The notes beneath the pieces were generated by a model, which saw only the letters and a program-made list of their open reading frames with translations, did not search any database and was not told the origin of the DNA. A DNA stretch of 64,000 bases from CAYTLW01 sp964438735 (GTDB taxonomy: Bacteria; Myxococcota_A; UBA9042): assembly GCA_964438735.1 (NCBI GenBank), contig CAYTLW010000026.1:1-64000 (forward strand), written 5' to 3'. This document shows positions 1 to 9,600 of this stretch, in pieces (position 1 is the first letter of the stretch; each line of letters starts with the position of its first letter). The translations under genes and the position numbers were made by a program.

Positions 1-1
1 A

Positions 2-337
2 CTGAACCGCCAGCCGGCCGACGCGTTGGTCACCATCGATGGTGTCGCCGTCATCGGCGACAAGCATACGTTGACGCCGGGACGTCATGAGCTGGAGGCC
101 AGCGCGCCGGACCACAAGACGTTGAAGATGACCTTGCAGGTGGCGCCTGGTGAAAGCCAGATCCCCATCCGCTTGCAGAAGGCGCCCCAGGCGGCCCCGC
201 CTCCAACGCATCACCGGCCTGCACACAAGGTGCGCCGTCACGTCAAGAAGGTCGTCAAGCCGCCGCCCAAACCCGCGCCCAAGCCGCCGCCCAAGCCGAC
301 GCCCAAGAAGCCCGACAACGAGATGCTCTTCGACTAG
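2..337 (+). CDS. C-terminal fragment of a PEGA-domain protein (start outside window)
   Basis: The frame is already open at the left edge, so the true start lies upstream; a TTG at 26 is only an internal candidate. The first half reads as a PEGA-type module (V-T-I-D-G, then G-R-H-E-L-E-A, then a run of alternating hydrophobics), a small beta domain often found at the end of Ser/Thr kinases and cell-surface proteins. The second half is a low-complexity Pro/Lys tail of PPKP units ending NEMLFD, which may contact cell wall or be a flexible linker. Its function depends on the missing N-terminus. The stop is 9 bases from the convergent SDR gene. Confidence 0.7.
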   Translation: MNRQPADALVTIDGVAVIGDKHTLTPGRHELEASAPDHKTLKMTLQVAPGESQIPIRLQKAPQAAPPPTHHRPAHKVRRHVKKVVKPPPKPAPKPPPKPTPKKPDNEMLFD

Positions 338-346
338 GTTCTGGGT

Positions 347-1171
347 TCAGCGGGTGAACCCGCCACACGATACGTCCAGTACCTGCCCCGTGATTGCGGC
401 GCCGCCGGGGCCGATCACGAAGCGCACGTACTCGGCCACTTCTTGCGGCTTGACCATCCGACGCAGCATCTGCGGTCGCACCATTCGTCGCGTCGTCTCG
501 TCCACAGCCACGCCAGAAGCGTTGGCCCGCTGACCGACCAGGCTGCGGCCCAGGTCGGTATCGGTCAGCCCGGGCTCGATGATGTTGACGCGCTTGCCAT
601 CCTTACCGAGCTCGCGCGCCATGCCACGTGTGATGGCCACCAGTCCGTTCTTGGCCGCGGCATGAGCATGACGCCCCGGCATCCCCTGGCGGGCCTTGCC
701 GTTGCCGAAGAAGACGATGGAGCTGCGAGGCGACATGTGAGCGGCTAGCTGCTGGGCCAGGAAATAGGGCCCGAGCATGTTGATCCGCAACACAGCCATG
801 AAGCGATCCTGCCCCTTCACCGAGGTGTCGCTCAATTGGGTCATGCGATGGCTACCAGAGGTGATCACCAGGGCGTCTGGCGCGCCGAAATGGTCCAATG
901 TACTGGCGACGCAGTCGTCTATGCTCTCGTCATTGCCCAGGTCACAGCGGGTGGCGTGAACGCGCTCGTTGCCGATGTCCATGCGCAGGCCAGTGAGCCG
1001 ATTGTACGAGCGCGAGGCCAGCGTCAGTCGGGTCTTGGGCTCGCCGCCCAACAGGCGTGCCAGCGCCTCGCCGATGCCCCGCGAGGCGCCGACGATCATC
1101 ACGTGTCGTTCGAGCCCTTCAGTGGCCTGCACCAGGCTCTCTCCAGGCATTCTCAGTGTGGAATCAACCAT
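347..1171 (-). CDS. SDR-family oxidoreductase with atypical active site
   Basis: This 274-residue protein has the Rossmann signature of short-chain dehydrogenases: VGASRGIG near residue 28 for dinucleotide binding, a D-L-G-N segment, an I-N-M-L-G-P stretch in the helix 4 region and a C-terminal GQVLDVSCGG typical of FabG-like members. The YxxxK motif reads H-A-A-A-K, with His where the catalytic Tyr should be, and the Ser position lies in an FFGNG segment without the usual SS. It may bind NAD(P) with altered chemistry or act as a sensor. The ATG is chosen because AAGGAG sits five bases upstream. The open frame continues upstream on paper, but nothing there resembles protein. The downstream neighbour is the PEGA gene, convergent. 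Confidence 0.8.
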   Translation of the reverse strand: MVDSTLRMPGESLVQATEGLERHVMIVGASRGIGEALARLLGGEPKTRLTLASRSYNRLTGLRMDIGNERVHATRCDLGNDESIDDCVASTLDHFGAPDALVITSGSHRMTQLSDTSVKGQDRFMAVLRINMLGPYFLAQQLAAHMSPRSSIVFFGNGKARQGMPGRHAHAAAKNGLVAITRGMARELGKDGKRVNIIEPGLTDTDLGRSLVGQRANASGVAVDETTRRMVRPQMLRRMVKPQEVAEYVRFVIGPGGAAITGQVLDVSCGGFTR

Positions 1172-1188
1172 GTGATCTCCTTGCGCTC

Positions 1189-2049
1189 CTAGAATGGGCC
1201 AGTGACAGGCATTTTGCCACCCCGGTCCAGGGCCAGCGGCGCCTTGCCCCAGGGTGTCAGGACCTGCAAATCGCCGGCAAGGCGGTAGTCCACCGGCCGC
1301 CGGTTGACCAGCGCGTTGTACACCACCGTGCCAAGCTGCAGCAGCTTGACGTCGACCGGGATCTGCACGATCTGCTCCTTGCCCGCTGGCACACCGGCGA
1401 GCTTGGCTACGGTGCCCATGGCCGCTTCCTTGCCACCCAGCTCCAGCCTCCACTTCAAGGCCTCGAAACCCAGCATGCTGCCGCCCTTTTTGTTGGCCAC
1501 GCCGACGTCCAGGACGAGCCCCACCCGCTGTTCGAGCAGGTTGGCCTTCTTGGCGCGGATGCCCACCAGGCGTACGTCCGGCTTGTGCAACATGGGGAAG
1601 TCGCCCTCGTGCTCGACCGGCACCTTCACCTCGCCAACAGGCGTGGTGAATCCAAAGGTGGTCGCCAGCGCATAGCCCACCTTGTCTACGCCCTGCACCG
1701 CCTTGCCGACGGCCAACACGTCGGTGAACTTGATGGCCACCGGCAACGCCACGTCGCTGCCGCCGCCGGCCTTCAACGTGAGGCCATCGCTCTGCTTGCC
1801 GGCCATCAACTGCTTGCCGGCCAGGGCGAAGGTGTAGGCAAAGGACGACGCCTTGACGGAGACGGGGTTGGGATTGTCGATGGTGAAGACGAAGTCCACC
1901 TCCGCCTTGGTGAAGTCGATCTTGCGCAGGTCCATGGACTTGAAGCTGACCCGTGGTTTGTAGGGGTCCAGGTCCAGACCCAGAGACTGCAATATGGCGC
2001 AGCCGCTCAACAGCAAGACCAGGGCGGTGATCGCGAGGTGTCGGTGCAT
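1189..2049 (-). CDS. LEA type 2 / WHy-domain lipoprotein
   Basis: This 286-residue protein begins with a lipoprotein signal ending LLLSGC (Cys17). The mature part holds one clear WHy/LEA-2 type module: F-K-S-M-D-L-R-K-I-D-F followed by F-T-I-D-N-P-N-P-V-S-V, the N-P-N-P core of water-stress/hypersensitive-response domains. A second, weaker copy begins at R-L-V-G-I-R-A-K-K and V-L-D-V-G-V-A-N, so there may be two tandem modules. Such domains are thought to stabilise or bind at membranes under stress; no enzyme activity is expected. It is transcribed towards the SDR gene with an 17-base gap and probably shares its mRNA. No clear Shine-Dalgarno was seen. Confidence 0.8.
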   Translation of the reverse strand: MHRHLAITALVLLLSGCAILQSLGLDLDPYKPRVSFKSMDLRKIDFTKAEVDFVFTIDNPNPVSVKASSFAYTFALAGKQLMAGKQSDGLTLKAGGGSDVALPVAIKFTDVLAVGKAVQGVDKVGYALATTFGFTTPVGEVKVPVEHEGDFPMLHKPDVRLVGIRAKKANLLEQRVGLVLDVGVANKKGGSMLGFEALKWRLELGGKEAAMGTVAKLAGVPAGKEQIVQIPVDVKLLQLGTVVYNALVNRRPVDYRLAGDLQVLTPWGKAPLALDRGGKMPVTGPF

Positions 2050-2162
2050 GGCTCAATCCGAGGTCGGTTCGGGTTGTTCCGAGGGGGCTCCGCGCCGGCG
2101 CAGGTTCACCCACCAGACTCCGTCCTTTACACCGAATCGCCCTTGCCGGCACCCTTGCGGCC
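2050..2162. promoter_or_regulatory. Divergent promoter region with leaderless-type promoter for the amidohydrolase
   Basis: On the plus strand TTTACA (2126-2131), an 18-base spacer and CACCCT (2150-2155) are followed after 7 bases by the ATG at 2163. This spacing puts the expected transcription start on or next to the start codon, and no Shine-Dalgarno is present. This is a pattern match by eye; no start site has been mapped. The minus-strand gene starts at the other edge without an obvious ribosome binding site. Confidence 0.4.
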
Positions 2163-3464
2163 ATGTGTCGCGCCTTCTGCCGCTGTTTTTGCCGGTCAAT
2201 CCTGTTGTGGGGATTGGCTTCGCTCGTGGCTGGTTGTGCCGGCCCACCGACCATGCCCTCAACCGTCAAGACATCCACGGCGAAGCGACCGGCATCTGCG
2301 CCGGTGCTGATCCGCGACGCCACCCTCTGGCCGGCCACAGGCAAGACCCTTCGCGGTGACCTGCTGATGCGAGACGGCCGCATCGTCGCCATGGGCAAAG
2401 GCCTCAAGGCACCCGCCGGAGTGACCACGATCGACGCCAAGGGGCGCATCGTCACGCCCGGCCTGGTCGACATGCACTCCCATATCGGCGTGTACGCATC
2501 GCCCTCCGCCATGGCCAATGCCGATGGCAACGAGATCAGCGACGCGCTCTTGCCCATGGTGCGAGCGATCGACGCCTTTGACCCCGAGGATCCGGCCATC
2601 GCGCGCGCTGTCACAGGCGGCGTCACCACTTCGCTGATTCTGCCCGGCAGCGCCAACATCATGGGCGGCGAGGCCCTGTACGTGAAGATGCGCGGCCGCA
2701 CTGTGGCCGAGATGGCGATCGCCGACGCGCCGCGTTCCATGAAGATGGCCATGGGCGAGAATCCGAAGCGACTACACGGCCGCAAGGGCAGGCAGCCGAA
2801 GTCCCGCCTCGGCCACGGCTGGCTGATGCGCAAGCGACTGTCGGAGGCCCGGGCTCTCATCGACAAACAGGCCCGATGGGATGGCGGCAGAACCGGCGAC
2901 AAACCCCGTCCCGCGGATCTGGGTCTCGAGCCGCTCACCGCTCTGTTGCGCGGCCAGGTACTGCTGCACGTGCACTGCTACCAGGTGCACGACATCGAGA
3001 CGCTGCTGCGCATCGCCAACGAGTTCGGCTTCAAAGTGCGCGCCCTGCACCACGCCTTGGAGGCGTGGAAGGTCCCTTCGTTGTTGAAGAAGGACGACGT
3101 TGCGGTAGCCACATTCGCCGACCTCTGGGGCTTCAAGATGGAGGCCTACGACGCCAGCGTACGGGCGCCGGCGATCCTGCATAAGGCGGGCGTCAAAGTG
3201 GCGCTGAAGTCCGACCACCCAGTGCTGGACGCACGTGAACTGGCCTGGGAAGCGGCCAGGGCGCATCACTATGGATTGCCGGCTCAAGCGGCGCTGGCGG
3301 CGATCACCCGGGTGCCGGCCGAGGTGATCGGCCTCGGTCATCGGGTTGGCACGTTGGCGGTGGGCAAAGACGCAGATATTGTGCTGTGGGGCGCCAATCC
3401 ACTGCACCTGGGCGCACGGCCGGTGCGGGTCTGGATCGACGGGGTGCAGGTGGTGGGACCATGA
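2163..3464 (+). CDS. Amidohydrolase-family lipoprotein
   Basis: The protein has 433 residues with a Cys-rich signal peptide ending SLVAGC (Cys25), so it is probably a membrane-anchored periplasmic enzyme. It has the imidazolonepropionase-like amidohydrolase layout: a small beta domain (R-D-G-R-I-V-A-M-G), P-G-L-V-D-M-H-S-H for the first metal pair (HxH), L-H-V-H and L-H-H-A for later His ligands, K-S-D-H-P for the catalytic Asp, and a closing beta domain with G-T-L-A-V-G-K-D-A-D-I-V-L-W. The substrate cannot be told; relatives cleave cyclic amides or peptides. Its TGA overlaps the ATG of the next gene (ATGA), indicating translational coupling with the M15 peptidase lipoprotein. Confidence 0.85.
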   Translation: MCRAFCRCFCRSILLWGLASLVAGCAGPPTMPSTVKTSTAKRPASAPVLIRDATLWPATGKTLRGDLLMRDGRIVAMGKGLKAPAGVTTIDAKGRIVTPGLVDMHSHIGVYASPSAMANADGNEISDALLPMVRAIDAFDPEDPAIARAVTGGVTTSLILPGSANIMGGEALYVKMRGRTVAEMAIADAPRSMKMAMGENPKRLHGRKGRQPKSRLGHGWLMRKRLSEARALIDKQARWDGGRTGDKPRPADLGLEPLTALLRGQVLLHVHCYQVHDIETLLRIANEFGFKVRALHHALEAWKVPSLLKKDDVAVATFADLWGFKMEAYDASVRAPAILHKAGVKVALKSDHPVLDARELAWEAARAHHYGLPAQAALAAITRVPAEVIGLGHRVGTLAVGKDADIVLWGANPLHLGARPVRVWIDGVQVVGP

Positions 3465-5266
3465 ATATGCGATGCATGACGCCCCTGGTGGCGGTACTTT
3501 TCGCGGCCGGCTGCGGTGGCGGCGGCGGTGCGCCCATGTCCCTGGCCGCCGATACCCGGACAGATAGCGATCCTGGTGACCTGGGCAGCGTGGACTCTCC
3601 TGGCCACGATGCGGGCGGGGACCGCGATGGCCAGGCGGAAGACGGCGCTGCGGTCGCCAACGACGTGGGCGTCACCCTCGACAGCGGGGGCCCACGTCCG
3701 CTGGACAGCGATGGCGACGGCGTCGCCGATGCCCTGGACTGCGCACCCAATAACAAGGCCGTGCATCCCGGCGCCACGGAGACCTGCAACACGGTGGATG
3801 ATGACTGCGACGGCAAAACCGATGAAGACGTCACCAACAATTGTGGCGTATGCGGCGCCCTGCCCGCCGAGGTCTGCAACAACAAAGACGACGACTGTGA
3901 CGGCCTCACCGACGAGGGGATGACGAATGCATGCGGTACGTGTGGCGCCGCCCCCAAGGAGACGTGCAACGGCAAGGATGACGACTGCGATGGCGCCATC
4001 GATGAAGGCCTCAAGAACAGCTGCGGCAAGTGCGGCGCCGTGCCCGCCGAGACGTGCAACGGCAAGGATGACGACTGCGACGGCACCACCGACGAGGGCG
4101 TCAAGAACAAGTGCGGCAAGTGCGGCCCCGTGCCCAAAGAGGCGTGCAACGGCAAGGATGACGATTGCGATGGCAAGGTCGACGAAGGCGTCAAGAACAA
4201 GTGCGGCAAATGCGGCGCCGTGCCCAAAGAGATCTGCAACGGCAAGGATGACGACTGCGATGGCGCCGTCGACGAAGGCGTCAAGAACAAGTGCGGCAAG
4301 TGCGGCGCCGTGCCCAAGGAGGTCTGCAACGGCAAAGATGACGACTGTGATGGCGCCAAGGACGAAGGCGGCGTCTGCGGCAGCGGCAAGCCGAAGGTCT
4401 GCTACCCCGGCGTCAACAACACCTACACCGTCTGCCTGAACCTGGTCAGCAAGGCGACCATCAAGATCGGCGGCTACAACTGGCCGGCCAGCTCCAACCC
4501 GCAATACAAGCAGCCGAGCAACCTGCTGGACCTGGGCTCGGCCTCCAGCAGCTTGAAGGTCGCCAAGAACTTCAACCTGGGCGAGTTCATGCAGGCCTCC
4601 AAGGGCAAGTACGGCATCTACAGCGCCAAGACGGTATCGCGCTGGCAGTCGGTGCGCAGCGCCCTGGGTGTGGCCCTGCACGTCAACAGCGGCTTCCGCA
4701 GCCCCGGCTACAACGCGGGCATCGCCGGCGCGGCCAAGTTCTCTCGTCACATGTATGGAGACGCCGCCGACGTCACCGCCAAGGGCAAGGTCTCCTTGAG
4801 CAAGATCGCCTCGACCTGCAAGGCCAAAGGCGCCGGCTATACGCAGTTGTACTCCAGCCATGTGCATTGCGACTGGCGCAACGACCCCCTCGGCCACGAC
4901 TTCTGGCCCAAGAAGACGGGCTTCGGCAACTGGAGCCTGCCGCCTGCCAGCGACAGCGAAGTGCCGGGTAGTGGCGACTGGCAGGAGCGCCATTCGTGGG
5001 CCCGCGTGGTCGGCCCCGACGTGCTGAGGCCGCGACTCGGCCGGCACCTGGTCTTCCGCGCCGCCTGGGGCCCCGGCTTCGACGAGGGCATCCCATGGGT
5101 GCAGTGGCACGTACACGGGCCCCATCGCAGCTGGCACTTCGGGCCGCAGGTCGGACTGGCTTTCACACCCGAGGTGGTCGGCCGCTGGCGCGTCCAGTGG
5201 CAGGTCGGTGCCCGCGTCAAGGGCGAGATCACCTTCGACGTCGAACCCGCCAAGGCGACCCGATGA
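3461..5266 (+). CDS. MopE-type repeat lipoprotein with M15 peptidase domain
   Basis: This 601-residue protein starts at the ATG overlapping the previous stop; longer upstream starts would remove the clear lipoprotein signal ending LFAAGC (Cys18). An Asp/Gly-rich linker leads to a calcium-binding-like D-S-D-G-D-G-V-A-D segment and then seven 30-residue repeats of the form E-x-C-N-x-K-D-D-D-C-D-G-x-x-D-E, as in the MopE/putative metal-binding motif family. The C-terminus is a peptidase M15 (D-Ala-D-Ala carboxypeptidase-like) domain: S-G-F-R-S-P near residue 409, S-R-H-M-Y-G-D-A-A-D (the HxxGxAxD zinc motif) near 428 and S-S-H-V-H-C-D-W near 466. A beta-rich tail of about 110 residues follows. 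The likely role is a surface or periplasmic enzyme acting on peptidoglycan or peptides, presented on a Cys-repeat stalk. Confidence 0.85.
   Translation: MNMRCMTPLVAVLFAAGCGGGGGAPMSLAADTRTDSDPGDLGSVDSPGHDAGGDRDGQAEDGAAVANDVGVTLDSGGPRPLDSDGDGVADALDCAPNNKAVHPGATETCNTVDDDCDGKTDEDVTNNCGVCGALPAEVCNNKDDDCDGLTDEGMTNACGTCGAAPKETCNGKDDDCDGAIDEGLKNSCGKCGAVPAETCNGKDDDCDGTTDEGVKNKCGKCGPVPKEACNGKDDDCDGKVDEGVKNKCGKCGAVPKEICNGKDDDCDGAVDEGVKNKCGKCGAVPKEVCNGKDDDCDGAKDEGGVCGSGKPKVCYPGVNNTYTVCLNLVSKATIKIGGYNWPASSNPQYKQPSNLLDLGSASSSLKVAKNFNLGEFMQASKGKYGIYSAKTVSRWQSVRSALGVALHVNSGFRSPGYNAGIAGAAKFSRHMYGDAADVTAKGKVSLSKIASTCKAKGAGYTQLYSSHVHCDWRNDPLGHDFWPKKTGFGNWSLPPASDSEVPGSGDWQERHSWARVVGPDVLRPRLGRHLVFRAAWGPGFDEGIPWVQWHVHGPHRSWHFGPQVGLAFTPEVVGRWRVQWQVGARVKGEITFDVEPAKATR
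3781..4380 (+). repeat. Seven tandem 90-base units encoding the MopE-type Cys repeat
   Basis: Units begin at 3781, 3871, 3961, 4051, 4141, 4231 and 4321, an exact 90-base period. Each encodes C-N-x-K-D-D-D-C-D-G-x-x-D-E followed by a C-G-x-C-G linker. The later units are nearly identical at DNA level, which suggests recent expansion or gene conversion, and copy number may vary between strains. The last unit is truncated and runs into a G-G-V-C-G-S-G linker. Confidence 0.9.
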
Positions 5267-6579
5267 GCTGCTGCAGCGCCCGACGCCGGCAGCCGCAGCG
5301 CGGGCTCTTGACCTTGGCGGCCTTGTTGGCCGCTACCGCACTCGGCGGGGTCACGCCCACGCAGGCCACCGAGGGGCCGCCCAAGGGCAAGGCGTGGGTC
5401 CTGACCGGTGCCACCATCCACACCATGACGTCGGCGCCCTACCTCGACGGGACCCTGGTCATCGAAGCGGGGCGCGTCACCTGCATCTCGGGACGCCAGG
5501 CAGGGGCTCCAACCAGTCCTGCCTGCACGACGCCGAAAGGCGCCTGGATCCTGCGCCTGAATGGCGGCGTGATCCTGCCCGGCCTGGTGGAATCGGCTGC
5601 CCACATCGGCATGGTCGAGGTGAGCCTGGAACCGGCCAGCCAGGACGGCGTGGTCGCGGGCGTCGACATCGCCGCCCATGTGCGGGCCATGGACGGTCTG
5701 CACATGAACTCCCGCCTGCTGGAGGCGGCACGCAAAGGCGGCGTGACGGCGCTGATCTCGCGCCCACTGGGCCGTGGTCTGGTCATCGGCCAGAGCGTCG
5801 CGCTGCGCAGCCTGGGTGCCACTGTGGAGGCCGCAGTGCTGAGTCCCACCGTGGCCATGCACGTCAACCTGGGCAATCGGGCCAAGATGAAGGGCAGACC
5901 ACTGGTGGGCGCCCGTTCAGGCCAGCTGGCCGCGCTTCGAGATGCCTTGCGTCGCGCGGGACGGATCGCCCAAACCGCCAAGAAGCCGCCTGCGGGCGAC
6001 GCCGAGTTGTCCAGGATCTGGCACGACCCGGCCATGCAAGCCCTGGCGCGGGTGCGGCGGGGCGAGCTGCCCCTGGCCATCCATGCCAACCGCGCCGAGG
6101 ACATCTCCGCCGCCCTGCGTCTTGGTCGCGAATCGAAGGTCCGGCCGATCATCATCGGCGGCGCCGAGGCCCACGTGGTGGCCGGGGAGCTGGCGCGCGA
6201 CAAGGTGCCAGTGGTGCTGGCGCCGGTGCGGGCACGGCCCAATTCCTTCGAGACCCTGCGCGCCCGCGATGACAACGCCACGCTCCTGCAGCGGGCGGGG
6301 GTCACACTGGTGCTCGCCACGGCCAGCAGTCATCGGGCTCGCAACCTGCGCTGGCAGGCGGGCCTCGCCGTGGCCGAGGGCCTGCCACGGGCGGTTGCGC
6401 TACGTGCCATCACCCGGACGCCGGCCGAGGTCTTCGGGCTGGGCGCTACGGCGGGACGCATCGCTGCGGGTCAGCCGGCCTCCCTGGTGGCCTTTGACGG
6501 GGACCCGCTGACGCTGAAGAGCCGCATCAAGGCGGTCATCATCGGCGAACACGTAGATCTGCAGCCACTTCAACGCTGA
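5263..6579 (+). CDS. Exported amidohydrolase-like protein lacking key metal ligands
   Basis: This 438-residue protein starts at an ATG overlapping the previous stop (ATGA). It has an Ala/Leu-rich signal peptide ending around T-Q-A-T-E. The amidohydrolase fold is recognisable end to end: G-T-L-V-I-E-A-G-R-V, P-G-L-V-E-S-A-A-H-I-G, L-A-I-H-A-N, I-I-I-G-G-A-E-A-H, I-T-R-T-P-A-E-V-F-G-L and A-G-Q-P-A-S-L-V-A-F-D. Compared with its neighbour at 2163, the HxH motif reads A-A-H (first His lost) and the catalytic Asp is missing (A-T-A-S-S-H instead of K-S-D-H). It is probably not a normal metal-dependent hydrolase. It may bind a ligand, or regulate or partner the upstream paralogue. Confidence 0.8.
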   Translation: MSCCSARRRQPQRGLLTLAALLAATALGGVTPTQATEGPPKGKAWVLTGATIHTMTSAPYLDGTLVIEAGRVTCISGRQAGAPTSPACTTPKGAWILRLNGGVILPGLVESAAHIGMVEVSLEPASQDGVVAGVDIAAHVRAMDGLHMNSRLLEAARKGGVTALISRPLGRGLVIGQSVALRSLGATVEAAVLSPTVAMHVNLGNRAKMKGRPLVGARSGQLAALRDALRRAGRIAQTAKKPPAGDAELSRIWHDPAMQALARVRRGELPLAIHANRAEDISAALRLGRESKVRPIIIGGAEAHVVAGELARDKVPVVLAPVRARPNSFETLRARDDNATLLQRAGVTLVLATASSHRARNLRWQAGLAVAEGLPRAVALRAITRTPAEVFGLGATAGRIAAGQPASLVAFDGDPLTLKSRIKAVIIGEHVDLQPLQR

Positions 6580-6603
6580 GGGGCGGTCGGCTCAGCCGTC
6601 GCC

Positions 6604-9600
6604 TCAGCCATCGCCACCGAGGCGAACCGCGGTGCTCAGGGTCTCATCCTTGCCCCTGCCGCCGACTTCCGGCCCGAAGATCGCCTCGAGGTCGGAGCGA
6701 TTGAGCGTCTTGACGCCATCCACTTCGGCCTCGATGGCCGCCTTGGCCAGGGCGCGCTTGCCTTCCTGCAGGCGCAGGATGTGGTCCTCCACCGTGTCCT
6801 CGACGACCATTCGCAGGACCAGCACAGGCAGGGTCTGGCCGATGCGATGGGCACGATCCGAGGCTTGCTGCTCCGCGGCCGGATTCCACCACGGGTCGTA
6901 GTGGATCACGGTATCGGCGGCGGTCAGGTTGAGGCCGACACCGCCAGCCTTGAGGCTGATCAGGAAGATGGGGGGGCCGTCCTTGGCCTGGAAGGCGCGA
7001 ATCACTGTCGGCCGATCGCGGGTCGAGCCGTCCATGTAGGCGCACTCGATACCCCGCTCCTCCAGCTTGCCGCGCAGCAATTTCAGCATGGTGGTCCACT
7101 GGCTGAACACCAACACCCGCCGCCCTTCGTCGATAAGCTGCAGCACCGTGCGCAGGAAGAGGCTGGTCTTGGCCGACTCCTTCACCTCACGGGCCTCGTC
7201 GAAAGGCAACAGGTCTGGATGACAGCAAGCCTGACGCAAGCGCAGCAAGGCCTCCAACACGCCCAAAGCCGACCGCTCGAGCCCGACGTCGTCGACCAGC
7301 TGCATGACACGCGCTCGGTAGCTGTTGCGCACGCGCTCGTACAGGCGACGCTGCGGCGTCTCCATGCGGCAACGCAGGGTCACCTCGGTGATCGGCGGCA
7401 GCTCCTTGTCCACGTCGGACTTCAGCCGACGCAGCACAAATGGCCGCAAGCGGGCGCGCAACTGCTCCATGGCGTCCGCGGCGGCGCCGGCTCGGGCCAC
7501 GCGCGTCCTGTAGCGGCGCACGAAACGGGCCCGGGTGCCAAAGAAGCCGGGCATGAGGTACTGGAAGAGACTCCACAGCTCGAGCAGGTTGTTTTCCAGC
7601 GGCGTGCCGGTCAGCGTCAGTCGGTGGTTGGCACGCAACTCCCTGGCGGCTCGGGCCGTCTGGCTGCCCGGGTTCTTGATGGCCTGCGCCTCGTCCAGCA
7701 CCGCCCACTGGAAATTCCAACCGCGCAGACGCTCCAGGTCGTGCCGCAGCAGGGCGTACGAGGTCACCACCAGGTCGTAGTTGTCCAGGTTGTCGAGCTG
7801 GGTTTGGCGGGTGGCGCGATCGTCGCCGCCCAGCACCAACACACGCAGCGAGGGTGTAAATCGCGCGGCCTCGTCCGCCCAGTTCTGCACCACCGACGTG
7901 GGCGCGACCACGAGCGACGGACTTGTCGCGCGCCCAGATTCGATGTCGGCCAGCATCACCGTCAACGCCTGTACGGTCTTGCCGAGCCCCATGTCGTCTG
8001 CGAGGCAGCCGTGCAAGCCCAGGTCCCGCACGGTGCACAGCCAGTCGTAGCCATGCCGCTGATAGCTGCGCAAATCGGCATTCAAGCCTTCGGGCAGGGG
8101 GTGTGAGCCGATGCCTTCGAAGTTCAGGATGCGATCGACGAAGGCCAACCATCGACCGTCGCGATTGGCGTCCTCGGCCACCAGGTCGGCCAGGATGGGC
8201 AACAGGAATGGTTCAACCCGCCATTCGCCCGGCTCGTCTGCCGGCTGGCCCAGCTCCTGCAGGTCCATCAAGGCGCCTGAGTGCCGAGTCAGCCACTTGG
8301 TAGGCAGCCTGGCCATCTCGCCGCCGGCCAGGCGGATGTAGCGCGTACCGGCCCGCCAGGTCTGTATCACATCGGCCAGGGAGAGCCGCTCGCTGCCCGC
8401 CTGCAGGGTGACCTTGATGCCGAACCAGTCGACGCCGCTGCGCACGTGCACGCCCGGTCGAACCGGGTGCTCGCTGGGTCGCATTCGGGTCAACGCGTCG
8501 CGACCATAGACCTCGGCGCCATCGGCTTCGAGGGCCGGGAGGTGGTCGATCAGGAAGTCCAGGGCTTCGTCCGGTGGCAGGTGGGCCGGCAAGGCGCCGG
8601 AGATGGCTTCACAGACTCGGCGATGCCAGCCCTCTTCCACTTCTGCGTCCCGCTGCCACAGCACGGAGCGGCCCCCCGTGCCGGGGCGCGAGAAAACACG
8701 CGCACCTTCGTTGGCCTGGAACACCCGCACCTCGCGTGCGTCCTCGCCATCGAGTCCGACAAGATCGGGCGGCGGCGGGTAGGCGAACTGCAACTCCACG
8801 GTCATGACCTCGTCGGCTTCCCCCAGGCAGATGCGCGGGATCGGCTCGCCGATGAGGACCGGCGGCAACCGTGACGAGCGCTCCTCGAGCGGCACGGCAG
8901 CGCGCAGGGCGGGCACCACGTCGCGGCAGAAGGCGGCGACATCGTCCGATGAGATGTGCAAAGGACCGCTGCGCAACAGGTCCAGTGCGGCGCTGCTGCG
9001 ACAAGCGGGCCGCACGATGCAGCGCTCTTGCCGGAGGTAGAACCATGGCACCGGACCCGGCAACAACACGTGATCGGCGCCACTGCTACCGGGAGCGTGG
9101 GTCTGCAGACGGGCGCGCACCTCAAGGCCACCGTCGGCCGTATCTTCCACGATTACGGTGACCTCGCGCTCGACGCCGGCGACGCTTGCGTCATCGCCGT
9201 CCACGCGCAAGGTGCCCGCAGGGGCGTCTACGAAGAGGCGCAGAAAGACGTCTACGAAGCCGGATTGGATGGTGCGCACGCGCAGGTCGTGCCGGTTCAC
9301 CGAACACAGGACCGGGATGAGATCGTCGCGATTGGCCGCGGGATCGTCGCCTGTCCGGTAGCCGAAATGGCCGACTGCAGATGGCTTCCAGCCGAGCACC
9401 GCGCCGCTCGCCCGGCGCCCCTTGTCGCCGACCGTGCGCTTCCGACGCTGCACGCCCACGACCATCTTCTCGCCGGCGCCTTCGAGGCTCAATTCGTAGC
9501 AGATCCAGGAGCGCTGTTGAGGCACCGCCCCGCGGTCGCTGTCTTTGACCCGGCCGAGTACATCGCGCCAGCCCACCGACTTCACCTGTGATGGGTCGGC

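Noticed and set aside
347..2938. An 863-codon minus-strand open frame through the SDR, lipoprotein and amidohydrolase
   Set aside because: Only its last ~275 codons resemble a protein; the rest is Arg/Pro/Gly-rich antisense to real genes. The AAGGAG-supported ATG at 1171 marks the start.
3338..5137. A 599-codon minus-strand open frame with hydrophobic repeats opposite the MopE-type gene
   Set aside because: The V-I-L-A-V-A repeats reflect the 90-base unit read in reverse, not a membrane protein.
3461..5266. Copper-binding MopE function for the Cys-repeat protein
   Set aside because: The DDDCDG repeat is shared with many unrelated Myxococcota proteins; calling copper binding from it alone is not supported.
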